Shown piece by piece: positions 33,405 through 45,284 of a stretch of DNA of 64,000 bases. Below the pieces are notes generated by a model that was given only the letters and a program-made list of their open reading frames with translations, ran no database searches and had not been told where the DNA came from. The DNA comes from Gymnothorax reevesii (Eukaryota; Chordata; Actinopteri; Anguilliformes; Muraenidae): NCBI GenBank assembly GCA_029721435.1, contig CM056577.1:28984719-29048718 (forward strand). Reading direction: 5' to 3'. Within the stretch, counting starts at the first letter, position 1, and each line of letters opens with the position of its first letter. The position numbers and the translations under genes are program-made.

Positions 33405-34238
33405 CACTTACTCATTTTTGTGTAAATCAAAAAAGTTGTCACGTCATGAAGTAAGTGGTTTTTCATTTCCTCTAGACCAAACGGGCTTGGGATTTGTCAT
33501 CATCTATATTTATTGTGGTTATTCCACTCTTATAGATTTGTAATTTTCTTATGATTCCCTCCTAGTCCTGTTGGATTCAGTTTGTCGTGATGCTAGTGCC
33601 TCGTCCTTGCAGACGGACAGATACATGGACTGTAATGTTGCCCCCGGGGACAGTTGTCAAGGCTACGTTGCACGGTCTTGCACCCTCGTCTCTCGCTGGG
33701 ATTAGATGGGTAGAGTCTGAGACCATTCACTGATACGTCCCACCCATCAGAGTCAGTCACTAAAAAAATCTTCCTGTTTATCTTTGCCGGGGTCTGTCTG
33801 TGGATGTAAGGAGGTAAAATCAGACAGGAAATCTCCAAAGGGAATGTTAACTCCAACAATGATTGACAGGCCTGCTGTTGCTGTGTGAGTTTGCATTGAG
33901 TCTCGGTTGAAAATTGACTAAGTTTCAACTGAAGCGGAGAGGGTGGGAAACAATGTTCTTTTGGCCCTAATGTGGCATCACGTTCTGGACGAAATGGATT
34001 GTGCAGCGTGGAACTGAAATGATGAAGGGGAGGAATCAGGAAACTTCTGGAAACTCCCCCCAATTAGGTCATTACAAACGTTTCACTTTATTTTAACTCA
34101 GCCATTATATTTATTTCACTGATTTTTTTAATGTTTTTATCCAAAGCAACTTACAGACTTAGTAGGGGCCAATCCTTTACAGATCATTGTAAGGTTAAGG
34201 GGCTTATGGAGGGCTGTTGGTTCAAACCCTAGTGCAGC
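33405..34238. other. Intergenic; 156-codon minus frame not accepted
   Basis: The frame 33593-34063 on the minus strand is Pro/Ser/Leu-rich with no recognisable domain, no splice support and no neighbour evidence. From ~34130 the words TTTTTATCCAAAGCAACTTAC resemble the end of a fish dispersed repeat. Confidence 0.35.
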
Positions 34239-34438
34239 CTCTATAACTCTGGTCCTCAAATCATGCCCAATGAGGTCCGAGAACTGCTGGTTTTCCACCC
34301 TCCCTTTGCCTGGGAGTCAGGTGTTCACACAGTCTGGCCAATCAGAGGCACTAACTGTTCATATATTTGCCTGGGATAACAGAAAACCTGGGCTGGGTTT
34401 GGATTCGAGGTCCAGATTTGAGGATCCCTGCTCTATAA
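34239..34438. mobile_element. hAT-type MITE with perfect 8-bp target duplication
   Basis: The MITE body is 34247-34430 (184 bp). The left flank 34239-34246 and right flank 34431-34438 are both CTCTATAA, an exact 8-bp duplication as expected for hAT insertions. The ends are inverted: CTCTGGTCCTCAAATC on the left versus CAGGGATCCTCAAATC from the right. A related partial copy lies at 47204-47325 in the opposite orientation. No coding capacity. Confidence 0.9.
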
Positions 34439-34599
34439 GATCAGTGCGGATCACTATAAATCACTGTGGGGCCCCTGAGTAAGGCCCTTAACCACACCTT
34501 GCTACAGGGGAAGACTGACCCTGCTTTGTCTTATCAACTGTAAGTTGGTTTGGATACAAGTCTGAGCAAATTAACAGCGATGCCATCCCAGTTCCCATA

Positions 34600-34800
34600 T
34601 GCTCTCCTCAGAGCCTGTAAGCTGCAGGTCTCACTTTTCTCTGAGTGACAGCTGTCAGTCACCGTGATTAATTAATGGAAGCGTTGAGGGCATTAGAAAG
34701 TCCCTGTGTGCCAGTATTTTTCTGCCTGATCTCCCAATCCTGTCTACTATGATTGATGGAATTGCATCCAGGATTTGCCCCGTAGGAACCAGGCTTATGC
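34600..34800. promoter_or_regulatory. Candidate conserved non-coding element with Meis/TGIF palindrome
   Basis: TGACAGCTGTCA (34646-34657) is the exact palindromic site bound by Meis/Prep/TGIF homeodomain proteins and contains an E box; TGATTAATTAATGG follows 10 bp later, a homeodomain-type word. The surrounding DNA is unique. This makes it the best motif-supported enhancer candidate in the window, but binding and conservation are untested. Confidence 0.35.
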
Positions 34801-35861
34801 AAAAAAGCAAAAACTATATCCTCCCAGCTGTCTTTGTCTAGTTCTAGTTGAAAAGTAAGACTGGCTCTCTTTTTTTCTTTTCTCTTTTTAATCCTCTTAA
34901 TTTTTGGGCCTCCAGCTAATCTTCTAAACTGATTTTTTCACAAGAGAGAGAGTCAAAGCTGAACAGCGTGAAGTAAGTCCAGCACATTCTTCCTTTAATC
35001 CCAGCTGAGTGTGATGCTAAGACGTAGCACAAAGCACCTGTGGAGTGGAGGGTATCAGTTCAGCCCACATGTGTTGAGCTGCATGTTTAGAAATCAGACA
35101 TCAGGCTTTTAACTGTCTAGTCTGGTTTTCAAATAATTTGCACTGTCCTAGTTTGGTAGAAATGTACTGGACCCTCTTTCATCTAAAAGAGAAGTGATGG
35201 GTCTCTAGATATGGTGCCAAATTAAGTGCTGGAAAAATGTGGGTGTGGCACCCTAATTTCCCTGGGCCATAATGCCAAAATGACTGAAGATGTGAAGCTA
35301 AAATCTGGGATTCCTTCATTTCAGCTCAAGATTGATTTTAGATTTTTTTGTTTTCAGTCAAATCTAAGTGGGGAGGGTGTGTGAATTGACATGGAATTGG
35401 CTGGTGTTTTTTAGCGGATGTGCCAGTGACTCCTCTATCTGGTAGAATGAGTCCCAGGGCCTCAGCCCCAAATTTATCCACATTAGCACCAGTTAGGCAG
35501 CTTCCAGCTGTTGTCCATTTTTGCACATTCTCCATCTGTAATGTTACACTGCAAGAAAGTATTTCTTTTCATTACAGGACTTAAAATCGTACTCTCAAGA
35601 AAACGTTATTACCTTTCTCTAAATTACTGTTTGACTGACGAGAGACTTTCTCCTATGTTGTTTACAACAAAGAGTCAAACCAGTGTTTTTCCTCAATATT
35701 TGCAATATAATCGCTATATTTGCCTCTTATTTCGCCTAAATGTGAGAAAGTTAAGAATGTCCTGGGCTGGAGCCTATCCCAAAATACAGTTGGTAAGAGG
35801 AATGAACACCTCTTGGACAGTTGGGCAATCCAACACTGAGATTACTCATTATCCACTCACA
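34801..35861. other. Intergenic
   Basis: No gene recognised. The 127-codon plus frame 35511-35894 runs into the Tc1 relic and has no domain. Confidence 0.35.
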
Positions 35862-36892
35862 CAGTTGATGCCAGAAGTTTACATACCCCTTTAGCAAAAT
35901 ACACTTCAATTCAGTTTTTCACAATTCCTGATATTTAATTTGAGTAAACTTTGTGTAAGGTCATCCAGGATCAGTACTTTATTTTGATAATATGAAATGT
36001 CAGAATAATAGTTGAGAGAATGATTTGTCATTGCTTTCATTCCTTTCATCACATTCCCAATGGGTCAGAAGTTTACGTACACTTGCGATTTGGGAGCATT
36101 GCCATTAAATTATTTAACTTAATTGGGTCAAATGTTGTGGGGAGCCCTCTGCAAGACTCTTACAATAATATGCCAGAACTTTGGTTGATCCCCTTTCACA
36201 GGACTAGTGTAACAGAGGGAAATTTATGGACATACTTGCTCACTCATTCTTTTTCAGTCCTACATGTTCTGTTGCATTGAGGTTGGGTCATTGCAATGTC
36301 CACACTAATACCTTGAATTAGTTGTTTTTAGCCATTTTGCCGCAATTTCGGAAGTATGCTTGGGATCATTGTCAATTTGGAAGACCCATTTTCTACCGAG
36401 CTTTTAATTCCTGGCTGTTGTGTTGAGATGTTGCTTCAATATATCCACATAATTTCCCTTCCTTATGATGACATAAGTGCACCTGTCTCTCCACGATGAT
36501 GGTGCCTCCCCTGTGGTTTACGGTTGGTATGGTGTTCTTTGCTTGCAATCTTCCATCTTCTTCCTCTGAACATAAAAATAGGCATTATGGCCAACAGTTC
36601 AATTTCTGTTTCAGCAGATTAAAGGAAATTTCTCCAAAAAGTAAGATCCTTGTCTCCATGTGTAGTTGCAAACCATAATCTCATGATTTTATGACAGTTT
36701 TGGAGCAGTGGCTTTTTCCTTGCTGAGCTGCCTTTCAGGTTTTCTCGATATAGGTCTAATTTCATCATTTTTTTTATTCCATTTCGAAAGTTTTGTACCT
36801 GTTTCCTCTAGCATCTAGCATCCTCTAGCATCTTTATAAGATCCTGTGTTGTTGTTCTGGTACTGATTAGCCCTTTTCATTCCAAAATATGA
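35862..36892 (-). pseudogene. Sleeping-Beauty-type Tc1 relic (IR/DR ends), reversed
   Basis: The end CAGTTGATGCCAGAAGTTTA (35862) and an inner repeat GTCAGAAGTTTACGTACAC (36064) form the paired direct repeats of IR/DR-type Tc1 elements about 195 bp apart. On the minus strand the DNA then gives transposase, for example [14 protein letters not shown] near 36385 (second catalytic Asp), and family sequence on to ~36890. Many stops. The 5' part of the element (first terminal repeat and DNA-binding domain) is missing. Confidence 0.85.
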
Positions 36893-37543
36893 AAATACTG
36901 TTACTGTTCCAAAAGACCTCGCATGCATGAGTATAGCTTATGGCATAACAGACGGAGTCCTCCCATTTTAATTAAATTTAGTGCAAAGAATCATCAGAGT
37001 ACGTTCTATTAACTGTACGATTTGGGATAAAATGTAAAAACAGAAAACAAAGATATTGTGGTATATTTACAAAAAGTAGCTTGCCTGAAGGTGTCACACA
37101 TTTGCTAACTTCACTGGATAATTTATGAGATTATGGCAATGTTATTGTATGGAACAAATACAGCAAGTTCTGTGCTTTACGAAAACACCATGGAAGTTGG
37201 ATATTGGCAAATTGAGTAAAATTGAAGGGCGGTTGAGTGGGTGATAATTTACTGCTGGAAGTGTGGTCATGTGATATCAACACACAAGTTGGGGACAGCC
37301 CCATCCTGACCCAAATAACAAGGGTAATGAGAGTGCAGCATTTGAGGGAGGGCACCAGACTGTGGAACTGAAAAGTGCCATCAGTGTATTTAGACTTCTG
37401 GCCCATTAGAATTGTGTTGTAGTGAAATATAAGTGAGATTATCTGTCTGTAGACAATTGTTGAAATAAATTACTTGTTTCATGTATGAAATAGATGTCCT
37501 GACTGACTTGACAAAACCATTTTATTAGCATAGAATTTATGGA
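36893..37543. other. Intergenic
   Basis: No gene or repeat recognised. The 91-codon minus frame 37131-37406 is featureless. Confidence 0.35.
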
Positions 37544-38410
37544 GTGGTTGAAAATGAGTTTAATTATTTCAAGATCTTTCTAAAGCTAGGATGTACCGTT
37601 GAATTTGTTCATGTAATCAGGAGGCTGTATTCTGGAATGCATACTACACCGTGTATTGATGGAGAACTCCCTAAGCCAATTAAACTCGACACTGATGCCA
37701 AACAAGGTTGTAAGCTCGCTCCTACTCTCTTGGGAGTATATGTTGCTGCAATGCTTGATCTCGCCTTAAGGAACAACAGTCCATCGTATAGCATCAGCAT
37801 CATGGTTCATTTTTGATATGACTGTGACCTATTTAACCTTTGACGCTTGAAATCTAAGATGAAGACGCTCTCGAAGTATATAAGTGAAGCCCAGCATGCT
37901 GACAATATTGCCATAGTCTGCAATCATGGCAAAACACTGCAACTTTATTTATCTGTTAAACAGTCTCTCTTCGGATTAGTATCAAAAAAATTTACATTAT
38001 GCGTGTGAGTGAACAAGTTGATTTCTACATAAATGGAGATAGAGAAGATCGTATCTAATATCTTTGCAGTTGAGTCACCGAAGACTGAACGTTAGATGAG
38101 GAGATAATAGTGCTTATTCGAGCTGCCTCGTGTGCAATGAGAGGGTGTAGAGGAAAGGGGTTTTACCAAACCAAATGCATATAATCAATATGTGATCCCC
38201 TTAATAACGTATGGAAGCGAGACTTGGGCACTGTACAGCCATCACATCAAACTTCTAAGAACCGTCTTACAATGGTACCTCAGGTCTGTTCACAAGATCA
38301 CATGGAATCACCAAGTAAATAGCAATGAAGTTGTGGACTGTGCTGAAGGTGATGACATTGAAACCATTCTCATCAAAATAGTAATTGGGTACTATCTCAT
38401 CTAAAGATGG
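37544..38410 (+). pseudogene. Non-LTR retrotransposon reverse transcriptase relic
   Basis: The first frame has the fingers/palm segment: FVHVIRRLYSGM, then DAKQGCKLAPTLLGVYVAAM (the (V/T)KQGC..(A/S)P..F motif). After a stop, near 37885 ISEAQHADNIAIV stands where the catalytic YADD motif belongs; both the Tyr and the second Asp are changed. Further on PLITYGSETWALYSHHIKLL (38198) is the LLYGSETW..  thumb-adjacent motif. Order matches an APE-type LINE ORF2. N-terminal endonuclease is absent. The clade is not resolved. Confidence 0.8.
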
Positions 38411-38881
38411 ATCGTAACAGGAATAAGAACAACAATGAAACCGGGCAACATCGTCATCAATGTCTCCCGCCTCCGTGGAATCCCGTTTTCAAATCCAATC
38501 AAGGTCACGACCGGTTGCTGACAAACACAATTTCATTAGTAAACAAGTTCCTTCGAAAACTTGTCCCAACATATCTGGAAGGACAGACGGACGGATGAGC
38601 ATCATTGCAATATTAACCACTCCACTTTGTGTTGTGATTGGGGATATACAATGAGTTTTACTTCATGAAAAGAGGTCACTGAGGGAGAAAAGGGAATGAA
38701 CAGCAAACTTATTGATACTTGTAGATAGTTATCTCATTGAACATTGTATTCCAGACAACTCATCCTGTATTTTAGCATTTTACCTGTGTCTGGTCTTATG
38801 CGTGCGTTTGTTACTTAAAACCAAGAGTACTTAAAATTCCAACTACAACTGTAGATCGACAATTAGGAGTCCCCAGTCAGA
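38411..38881. other. LINE 3' flank or intergenic
   Basis: Includes a GGACAGACGGACGGATGAGC word at 38580, like the tails near 15.7 and 19.4 kb. No gene is recognised. Confidence 0.35.
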
Positions 38882-39032
38882 CCATCATTCATGTGTTGGG
38901 ACTGTGGGAGCAAACTGGAGCACCCGGAGTAAACCCACACATACGCGGACACTCAGGCTGGGTGTGAACCCACAAACTTCTTGTTGTATCTTAACAGTGC
39001 GATGCACTGTGCCACCGTACTGCCCAGAATTA
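38882..39032 (-). mobile_element. tRNA-derived SINE-like repeat, truncated copy
   Basis: The minus strand gives, in order, 'gggcagtacggtggcacagt', 'aacaagaag', 'gggttcacacc' (B-box position), 'gcgtatgtgtgggttta', 'ctccagtttgctcccacag': the head half of the family seen at 48281-48622. The 3' half and tail are missing. Confidence 0.75.
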
Positions 39033-39089
39033 AGAGTTTATCTCTAAACATATGGCTAAAATGCTAGTTGAGATTGTCTTATATTTGGA

Positions 39090-39450
39090 TTTCTGCAGCG
39101 TAGCTTCAGTCAGGGGACAGTAAGCGCTTATTGTAGCACACACTCTCCCTGCTCTGTCCAAGCTGCCCTGGCTGGTGCACCAATGCAGTGTATTGATCTC
39201 ATTTTCAAACCCGGGATGCTGCTGGTCCTTCATGGGCCCCCTGGCTACGGTGCGACTTGTAAATCAACTCTCCGGCTCCCGATCCACCGCAGCGGTGTTG
39301 ATGGAGATGCGAGGGACACATTGTGGGAAGAGTGTAAATCCTGACATTACTGCTCATTAGCTCATGTTCAGCACTAATTAACTGTTCTGTGCTATAAACA
39401 ATGTTCTCGTCCCGGGACGAATCTCTGGTTCTTGGAGAGTGTGGATAGGT
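39090..39450. promoter_or_regulatory. Candidate conserved non-coding element
   Basis: A unique block with CTGACATTACTGCTCATTAG (39340) and CAGCACTAATTAACTG (39369), homeodomain-rich words common in developmental enhancers. Overlapping short frames on both strands (39030-39462) have no domain. Confidence 0.35.
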
Positions 39451-40530
39451 GGTGCTCTGCACTGTGTTTCTGGCTGTTTTTTTAATTGGACGCTTTAAGT
39501 TACCCTGAAGTCAAGAGTACACCACAAAACAGAAAAAAATCCCTGCATACTTGTACTGCTTGTATTAAAAGAAGATGTTGTTATGTATTGCTTTTTTACT
39601 ATCCAGTTAATATTGTGTTTTGCACACAATACAATCAGTTTAATATAAGGTTTAAGATTTTTTCACCATGACAGGTTGCTGTTCTAATATCAGATAATTA
39701 CGTTTCACACAGGCGCAGCACTGGATTGTTTCAGACATGCCAGATTGCATTGGTTCATCTTTGACCAATCAGGGAACGAGGCGAGACGTGTCATAGAACA
39801 GTGGACACTTAACAAGTCCTTGGGACAGATTCTTTGTAGTTAGACTATGATTGAATATTTGTTGCAGTAGGATTTCTGTTTACAGCTTGTCGTGGATACC
39901 TGGCATGAAAAGAGTGAAATCTTCGGAATGTCTTTTCAAAATGCTGAGTCAGTGTTCTGGGACTCTTTTGCTTTCAGTTACCAATAGTAATTGTCATCCG
40001 TGTCAGAATATTCAGTTAATCATTAACTTGATGACGAGATTCTGGCCTTGGTTATGAGATAGGAGTCTCATCCTTCATTTTGATAGTGTTATTAAAAGCC
40101 ATCTGAGACTTCATCGAGTGTGTTCATGTTTGAAAAATACTACAAAAGCAAAAGGCTGTGAATTTAGCATTTTCTTAAATTGAGGTCTTTACTTGTATAC
40201 ATCACTTAACAGTAATGAGTGTTGTCGTGGTTGCAATCAAAATGTTAGAATGTTTACCATAGATACCCAGTGACAAAAAAATATCATTTCAGGTCCCTCT
40301 AAAGTGTAACGGATCTACTGACTTGTGTTTTGATTCAACCTGCTAGCTCCAGACCAGATTTTTAAGGCAATGGAAAAAAAACTGAAACATGAGGTGCTTT
40401 CTATATGAGACATTTCTCATTTACAAAGTTGTTGTCTACTGACACCGTACTTAATGGACGTACTTTTTCTCCTCAGAAAATTTCCTGCCCACATGCTTTC
40501 TTTATATACTTTACCTCTGTTTTCCATATA
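39451..40530. other. AT-rich intergenic DNA
   Basis: No gene or repeat recognised. Confidence 0.35.
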
Positions 40531-40539
40531 AATACATAT

Positions 40540-40790
40540 GTGCCTTTGCCTGTATTAATTTGCTGCTTTCTGAATTGAACCCCTAAATGACACAGAATGG
40601 CGGAGACTTTAATGACAACTCTTACGCTTTATTGATCTTTATGAGCCTGCCTGCCGGATTGTTGCTGGTCGACGCATTTGAAATATATTTTCCACACGAT
40701 GAGAAATTAACATTAATACCAGACATGCTCTGACGGGGATCAAACACCAGAGTGGCTGGGGGATAGCTGGGTAGACGGGGGGCGATGAGG
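40540..40790. promoter_or_regulatory. Candidate conserved non-coding element
   Basis: Unique sequence with GACTTTAATGACAACTC (40606), TTATTGATCTTTATGAG (40630) and GAAATTAACATTAATACC (40702). It resembles a developmental enhancer; inference only. Confidence 0.3.
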
Positions 40791-41640
40791 TGGGAGGGTG
40801 TTTGATTTGAGGTGTCAGACCGGTTGGGTTTGCCGTCTGTCTTTCAGCAAAGTCTCACCACTTCAGTAGTTTCTGATGCGCGGTGCAGTCTGCCGTTAGC
40901 ATTTGGACAGATTTTAGGCGCTTTTTTTTTTTTTTCTTTACATTTTAGCCAACTGCACTTGGGGAACAAAATTGAAACGAACGAGTGTATTATCAGTCGT
41001 GACTGTGTCGGCTGGTATTGTTTTCATCTTGTGAGTCTGTGTGTGTGTGTATGCGTATGTGACTATGGCAAAATGCAGTCCCGGACACATCAATTGCAGC
41101 GGGAACTACTATAGACGACATTTTTAATACTTTGCCAGGTGTTTATGTCTTGCTGTCGATGAACAGATTTTGTTAACACAATACCATCACAACCGCGCTA
41201 AATACAATTAGGAAAACCTTACAGGTGTGTAGTTGAGATCAAAATGAAGGCCAAGTTCGGATGTGGGTGTGCCCCCGAGTTTTAGTGCAAACAGAGATTG
41301 TTTCTGTTTTAAAACGACGCTTCAAAATGAAAAGGTATTAGTGTGGATGTGGCCTCAGACTGTAATTGTCATTTTGAACAGCAGTGACATCACAATAGTA
41401 AGACCTTAGAATTCTACACAGGCAGGCCAGCCTTAGCAAGCAGCAGAAGTCTTATCCAAAATGGCCGACGGTTGGACACATCCACATAATAGTCATGTCC
41501 ACTCTGCTGTTTCTGGAAGCCCAGCCCAGCAAAACCATATTCAATGTCAACAAAACCTTTTTTTGCCTTTTATAACCTCAGTGATTTTATGCTGCTTCTC
41601 AATCTCTCTGTCACTTTTTAACCATCTGCAGTTGTAAGGA
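40791..41640. other. Intergenic with old repeat debris
   Basis: Short GT run at 41037-41052. The words 'aaaacgacgcttcaaaatga' and 'tagtgtggatgtggcct' at 41312-41356 resemble the end of a fish non-autonomous transposon, but no partner end was found. Confidence 0.35.
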
Positions 41641-41689
41641 ATTTTCTATATTTTCTCATCCTGACTCATCCCAGTGCATCAGCACTAAT

Positions 41690-41990
41690 GCAGTGCGGTC
41701 TGGGCAGGGGACATGACAGATATGAGGGGTTTGATATAAAGATTGCCTTGTTGCAGGCTGTGCAGTCCTCCTAATCCCTTGTGTGGCATATGGGAGCAGC
41801 CTGAGAAAATAAGATGGGGGCTTCTGCAGTAGCACATAACGTCCTGCCATAAATTCCTGGGTCAGCAGTTCCCATGGATTTTATATGTCGTTGGAGCAGG
41901 CGAGCTGGTAAGGGCACAGTAATTGAGTGGGTACGAGGGGGCGAATTTCGCAGGGGCCCACGAGAACAGAGAGAACCACTGATGCATGCA
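41690..41990. promoter_or_regulatory. Candidate conserved non-coding element
   Basis: Balanced, unique block (for example GCATATGGGAGCAGCCTGAG at 41787 and ATGGATTTTATATGTCGTTG at 41874). The frames 41656-41850 and 41771-42001 on the minus strand overlap each other and show no domain. Confidence 0.3.
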
Positions 41991-43270
41991 ATGCGTAACA
42001 CAAGAGACTGTTGAGCGTTCAGTCAACTCTTACAGAGTACTTAGGGTCCCGGCTGAGATCTTATGTGGTCTGTTTGAGTGTAATTAATTTGTGATATTTT
42101 GCTGAGTACAATTCCTGTGACACTGCAGAATCCATGTCAGTCTCCATTTGTAGTGGTGTCTTGCAGTGACGTCTGCATTTAGTGTCTTTCAAATGACAGA
42201 AAGAAAAATCTTTCTTAAAATTGAGAAAAATATAACTTAACATGAATGGCGAGAGCAGGTCATTCACCTCAACTCGGCTTGCTATTATCCTATCACTAAA
42301 GTGAACCCCTATCACTAAAGTGAACCTACCGCTTCAGATACTTAAGGACTAGATGGTACCCAGCTGTGTATCACGCCTCATTTTTCAGGGAATGATTGGG
42401 CATCTAAGGGATCGGGCTCATCAGGGAATTAGTATTACATAATACTGTGAGGTGGGATGTAGATGTGCCCTCAAAATAAAGCCGGAAGTTTGCTTACATC
42501 CATATTGTGTGCAGTGTCGAAATGGCAGCCCTCTAATATAGCGTCCCTGTCCAAACACATATTGACATTGCCGTATGTTCATTATTTCAGATGCTCAGAG
42601 CTAACACAAGGTGTTCTCACAATGTCAAGGTCATGTTCTTCCAATGTTATTGCATTTGCACTACATGGCAGCGACATTGCGATAACATTTTTCTTTTTTG
42701 TGTGCGTGTGTTAGCTAGATTAATTCTGTTGTGGTTTCAGTGTGCGTGCCAATACAGCGAAGTGGCTGTGAGCATTTAGCGGTCGCCACTTAACTCCAGG
42801 GTTCACACTGGGCCTTGATTTAGAGAGAGATTGATGCCCCACGTTCCTGCGCAAGACATTAGCTGCAGAATCCTCAGAATTAATTGATCTGTTGATGCGC
42901 GCCGACACGATCATCCGTCTGCATTTCCAGAGGCCAGTGTCCTGCCAGAAGTCAGAAATGGTCGCAGATGGGCTTTGTGATGTGATGCTAATCTTTCACA
43001 TTTTTGCCGAATGTTAGGATCTATTTTCTGTGTTTTGATGTTTGAAAGACAAACTTAATTCATTTACAGTTTCCCAAAACGACAAGCCTGCAGTTGATTC
43101 AGTATCCAGTTCTACTACTCCATTCTTACATTAATAATATATGTTAATATCATGGGGGCTTCATAAACTAGTGTTATAGTTATCACGTACTGTATAAAAC
43201 TTAAGAGTCTTACTTTATGAAGCTGACAATGCCTACCACTGACACGGGTACCGCCCTGGAGGTCTATATT
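41991..43270. other. Intergenic
   Basis: A tandem duplication of 14-16 bp 'cctatcactaaagtgaacc' occurs at 42289-42327. Otherwise no feature is recognised. Confidence 0.35.
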
Positions 43271-43274
43271 ATAT

Positions 43275-43620
43275 CAGCTCGGCCACACAAGCGCACGCAA
43301 ATCAGATCCGCAGGCTATGTAAATGAATTAGCTGCCCCAGATGCAATTGAAGCTGCTCTCCGTGCATTGCAACGAAGCCGTGGCAGCCCTGGAGAACGAA
43401 GCCACAGAGATTTGGGAGACAGGTTGTTGTTCAGAATAAATGGAGATAATCCGATTAAAAATAAGAAATAAATGTGTTGCCGAGCAAGTTCGTCAAAGCA
43501 CAGCTCGCAAATGCGACATCTTAAAGTCCCCGGCAGCATTTTCGCATCTTTGGCTGACACATCAGTATTGATAGACAGTTTTAATATCATGCTGAGAGCG
43601 GGAGTTGCAAATGCTCGGTG
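43275..43620. promoter_or_regulatory. Strong candidate conserved non-coding element
   Basis: A long unique block with TATGTAAATGAATTAGCTGC (43316), GGAGATAATCCGATTAAAAA (43441) and TGATAGACAGTTTTAATATC (43569), mixing octamer-like, bicoid-type GGATTA/TAATCC and homeodomain words. Open frames exist on both strands (43217-43471 plus, 43315-43590 minus), which fits a stop-poor constrained non-coding element better than a gene, as neither shows a domain. Confidence 0.4.
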
Positions 43621-44434
43621 AACTCAACAGGCTTGTCTTTTTCTCTAAAGGGATTAGTCGTGGTTGAGTAACATTTCTTCATTGGTAAAACTTCTCACTA
43701 TTAATGAAATTTTTGACATTTGAAATTGTAAGTAGATTCACAACATCGGTTTATCATTTCACTTTATACTGTCACTAAGTGAGGTGGTGATTAAGCAAGC
43801 AAACGCAATTGGTGCACAAGATCTCCATTGCAGAAGACAGTGAGGATTTGTAGAGAGACTGATTCAATCTTGAGCTGATTAAACCCCTTTAAGGTGTAAG
43901 ATCACAGATTTCCAATGTTAAATTTCTTTTGTACATTCTTTCACTGATGCAGCTATTACTACGGGCAAGTGGAGAGCAGTTCTAGATTACTGGCTGAGAA
44001 TTTTGGAAAATATGTATATAAATAACAAGCATTCTGGCAAAGCCTTCTCCTCAAAGGATTAAAGGCTGGTGGACAGTCAATGTGCAAGAACTTCAAGCTC
44101 TCTGACAGGTGACACGTTTTTCCACCCTAAAATGTTCTGTAGCTGGTGGGTCGCGTCCAAATGCCAGTGCTCTGTTTATGGATGGATGGATACCCATGGA
44201 GGGCAGTAGCAAATCAAGCTCCAGTCAATTAGGCCAGTCCCCTAATTGAGATCAAAGCCTTAACCTTCTTTTCTTGCAGACTCCAGACCCGCGTATGAAT
44301 AGTCAAAAAAAAATGACTGTAGATCCTGTCCACTAATTCCTAACCACTTTCCTTAAACTTTGTGGAAAACGTCATACATCAAGAAAGGTGTAAAAGGGAA
44401 TTCCTAATGGCTGAGGAGGACAACCGCGGGAAGA
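43621..44434. other. Intergenic
   Basis: A short (GGAT)n run is at 44178-44189. No gene recognised. Confidence 0.35.
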
Positions 44435-44726
44435 GGAGAATCCAAATGCACTTACACTAGGCAGCATGATCATGTGTCCCCTGCCAATCATATACGTTTA
44501 TTTTCACAGCTGGCCGGAAGAATAGTTGTTGCTTTATATATTGCTGCCGCGCGAATTTGTTGGATAGCGCAATCTCTCTTTTTGAAAAGGATGGGTCTGT
44601 GTACCCTGTGTACCAGAGTTTAGAGAATTCGAATGCACTTATCGTGGCTGCCCCATAATCATATCCGGATTATTTTTTAGGAGTTAGGAACTTTTCCCTG
44701 GCAAAAAAAGACTATTCGAATGCAAC
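44435..44726 (+). repeat. Dispersed repeat R9/R44, copy 2
   Basis: Same family and orientation as 9279-9612. This copy shows the near-exact internal word AGAATTCGAATGCACTTATC (44625) and a right end GACTATTCGAATGCAACCC, so ATTCGAATGCA is repeated within it. That word type is common at the ends of fish MITEs. Confidence 0.65.
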
Positions 44727-45280
44727 CCAGATTTGCTGGGGAAGTAGGGGTGGGGTTGTTTTGTCAAGGAACTTGCGCGGTGCTGGCGAATTAGCAGGCC
44801 AAGACTACTCCGAACGACTCCACGGGCTTCGAGCATCACATGAGGAATGGACCTTTCCGTCCTGTCAATCATGTGTAGAATAACTATCAGATTACCTTAT
44901 CTTACTAAGGTCCTGCCGAGCCCGACAGCACCGCCATATTATTATCAATAGTCATTAGCTGCATGTAACATGCAAGGTGTCTGACTTTATCGAAAATGGT
45001 TCTTAGATGTGCTTTGGGAATGTGTAATACTGAGGAACATACCCCGCCCTGCAACAGGGAGCTCAGTTAATCTTTGATCCATGATTTGATTTTTGTAAGA
45101 GAAGAAAATAATGTGTAGTTGTCAGTACGTTTATGATGAAAACATTTGTTAAGACCAATATTTTTTTTTTTTTGGAGTGACATGTAAACTTGGTCACAAA
45201 GTGAGCAACTCCTTTTTGCCCTGCCATTTGATTAGTGACTATCCCTTTCCAGATGGGCTTCCTTTAGTTAAAGCCAGTAC
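44727..45280. other. Intergenic
   Basis: No gene recognised; T-run at 45162-45173. Confidence 0.35.
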
Positions 45281-45284
45281 CTGA

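Noticed and set aside
33593..34063. 156-codon minus frame
   Set aside because: No domain, no splice support, Pro/Ser-rich; treated as chance.
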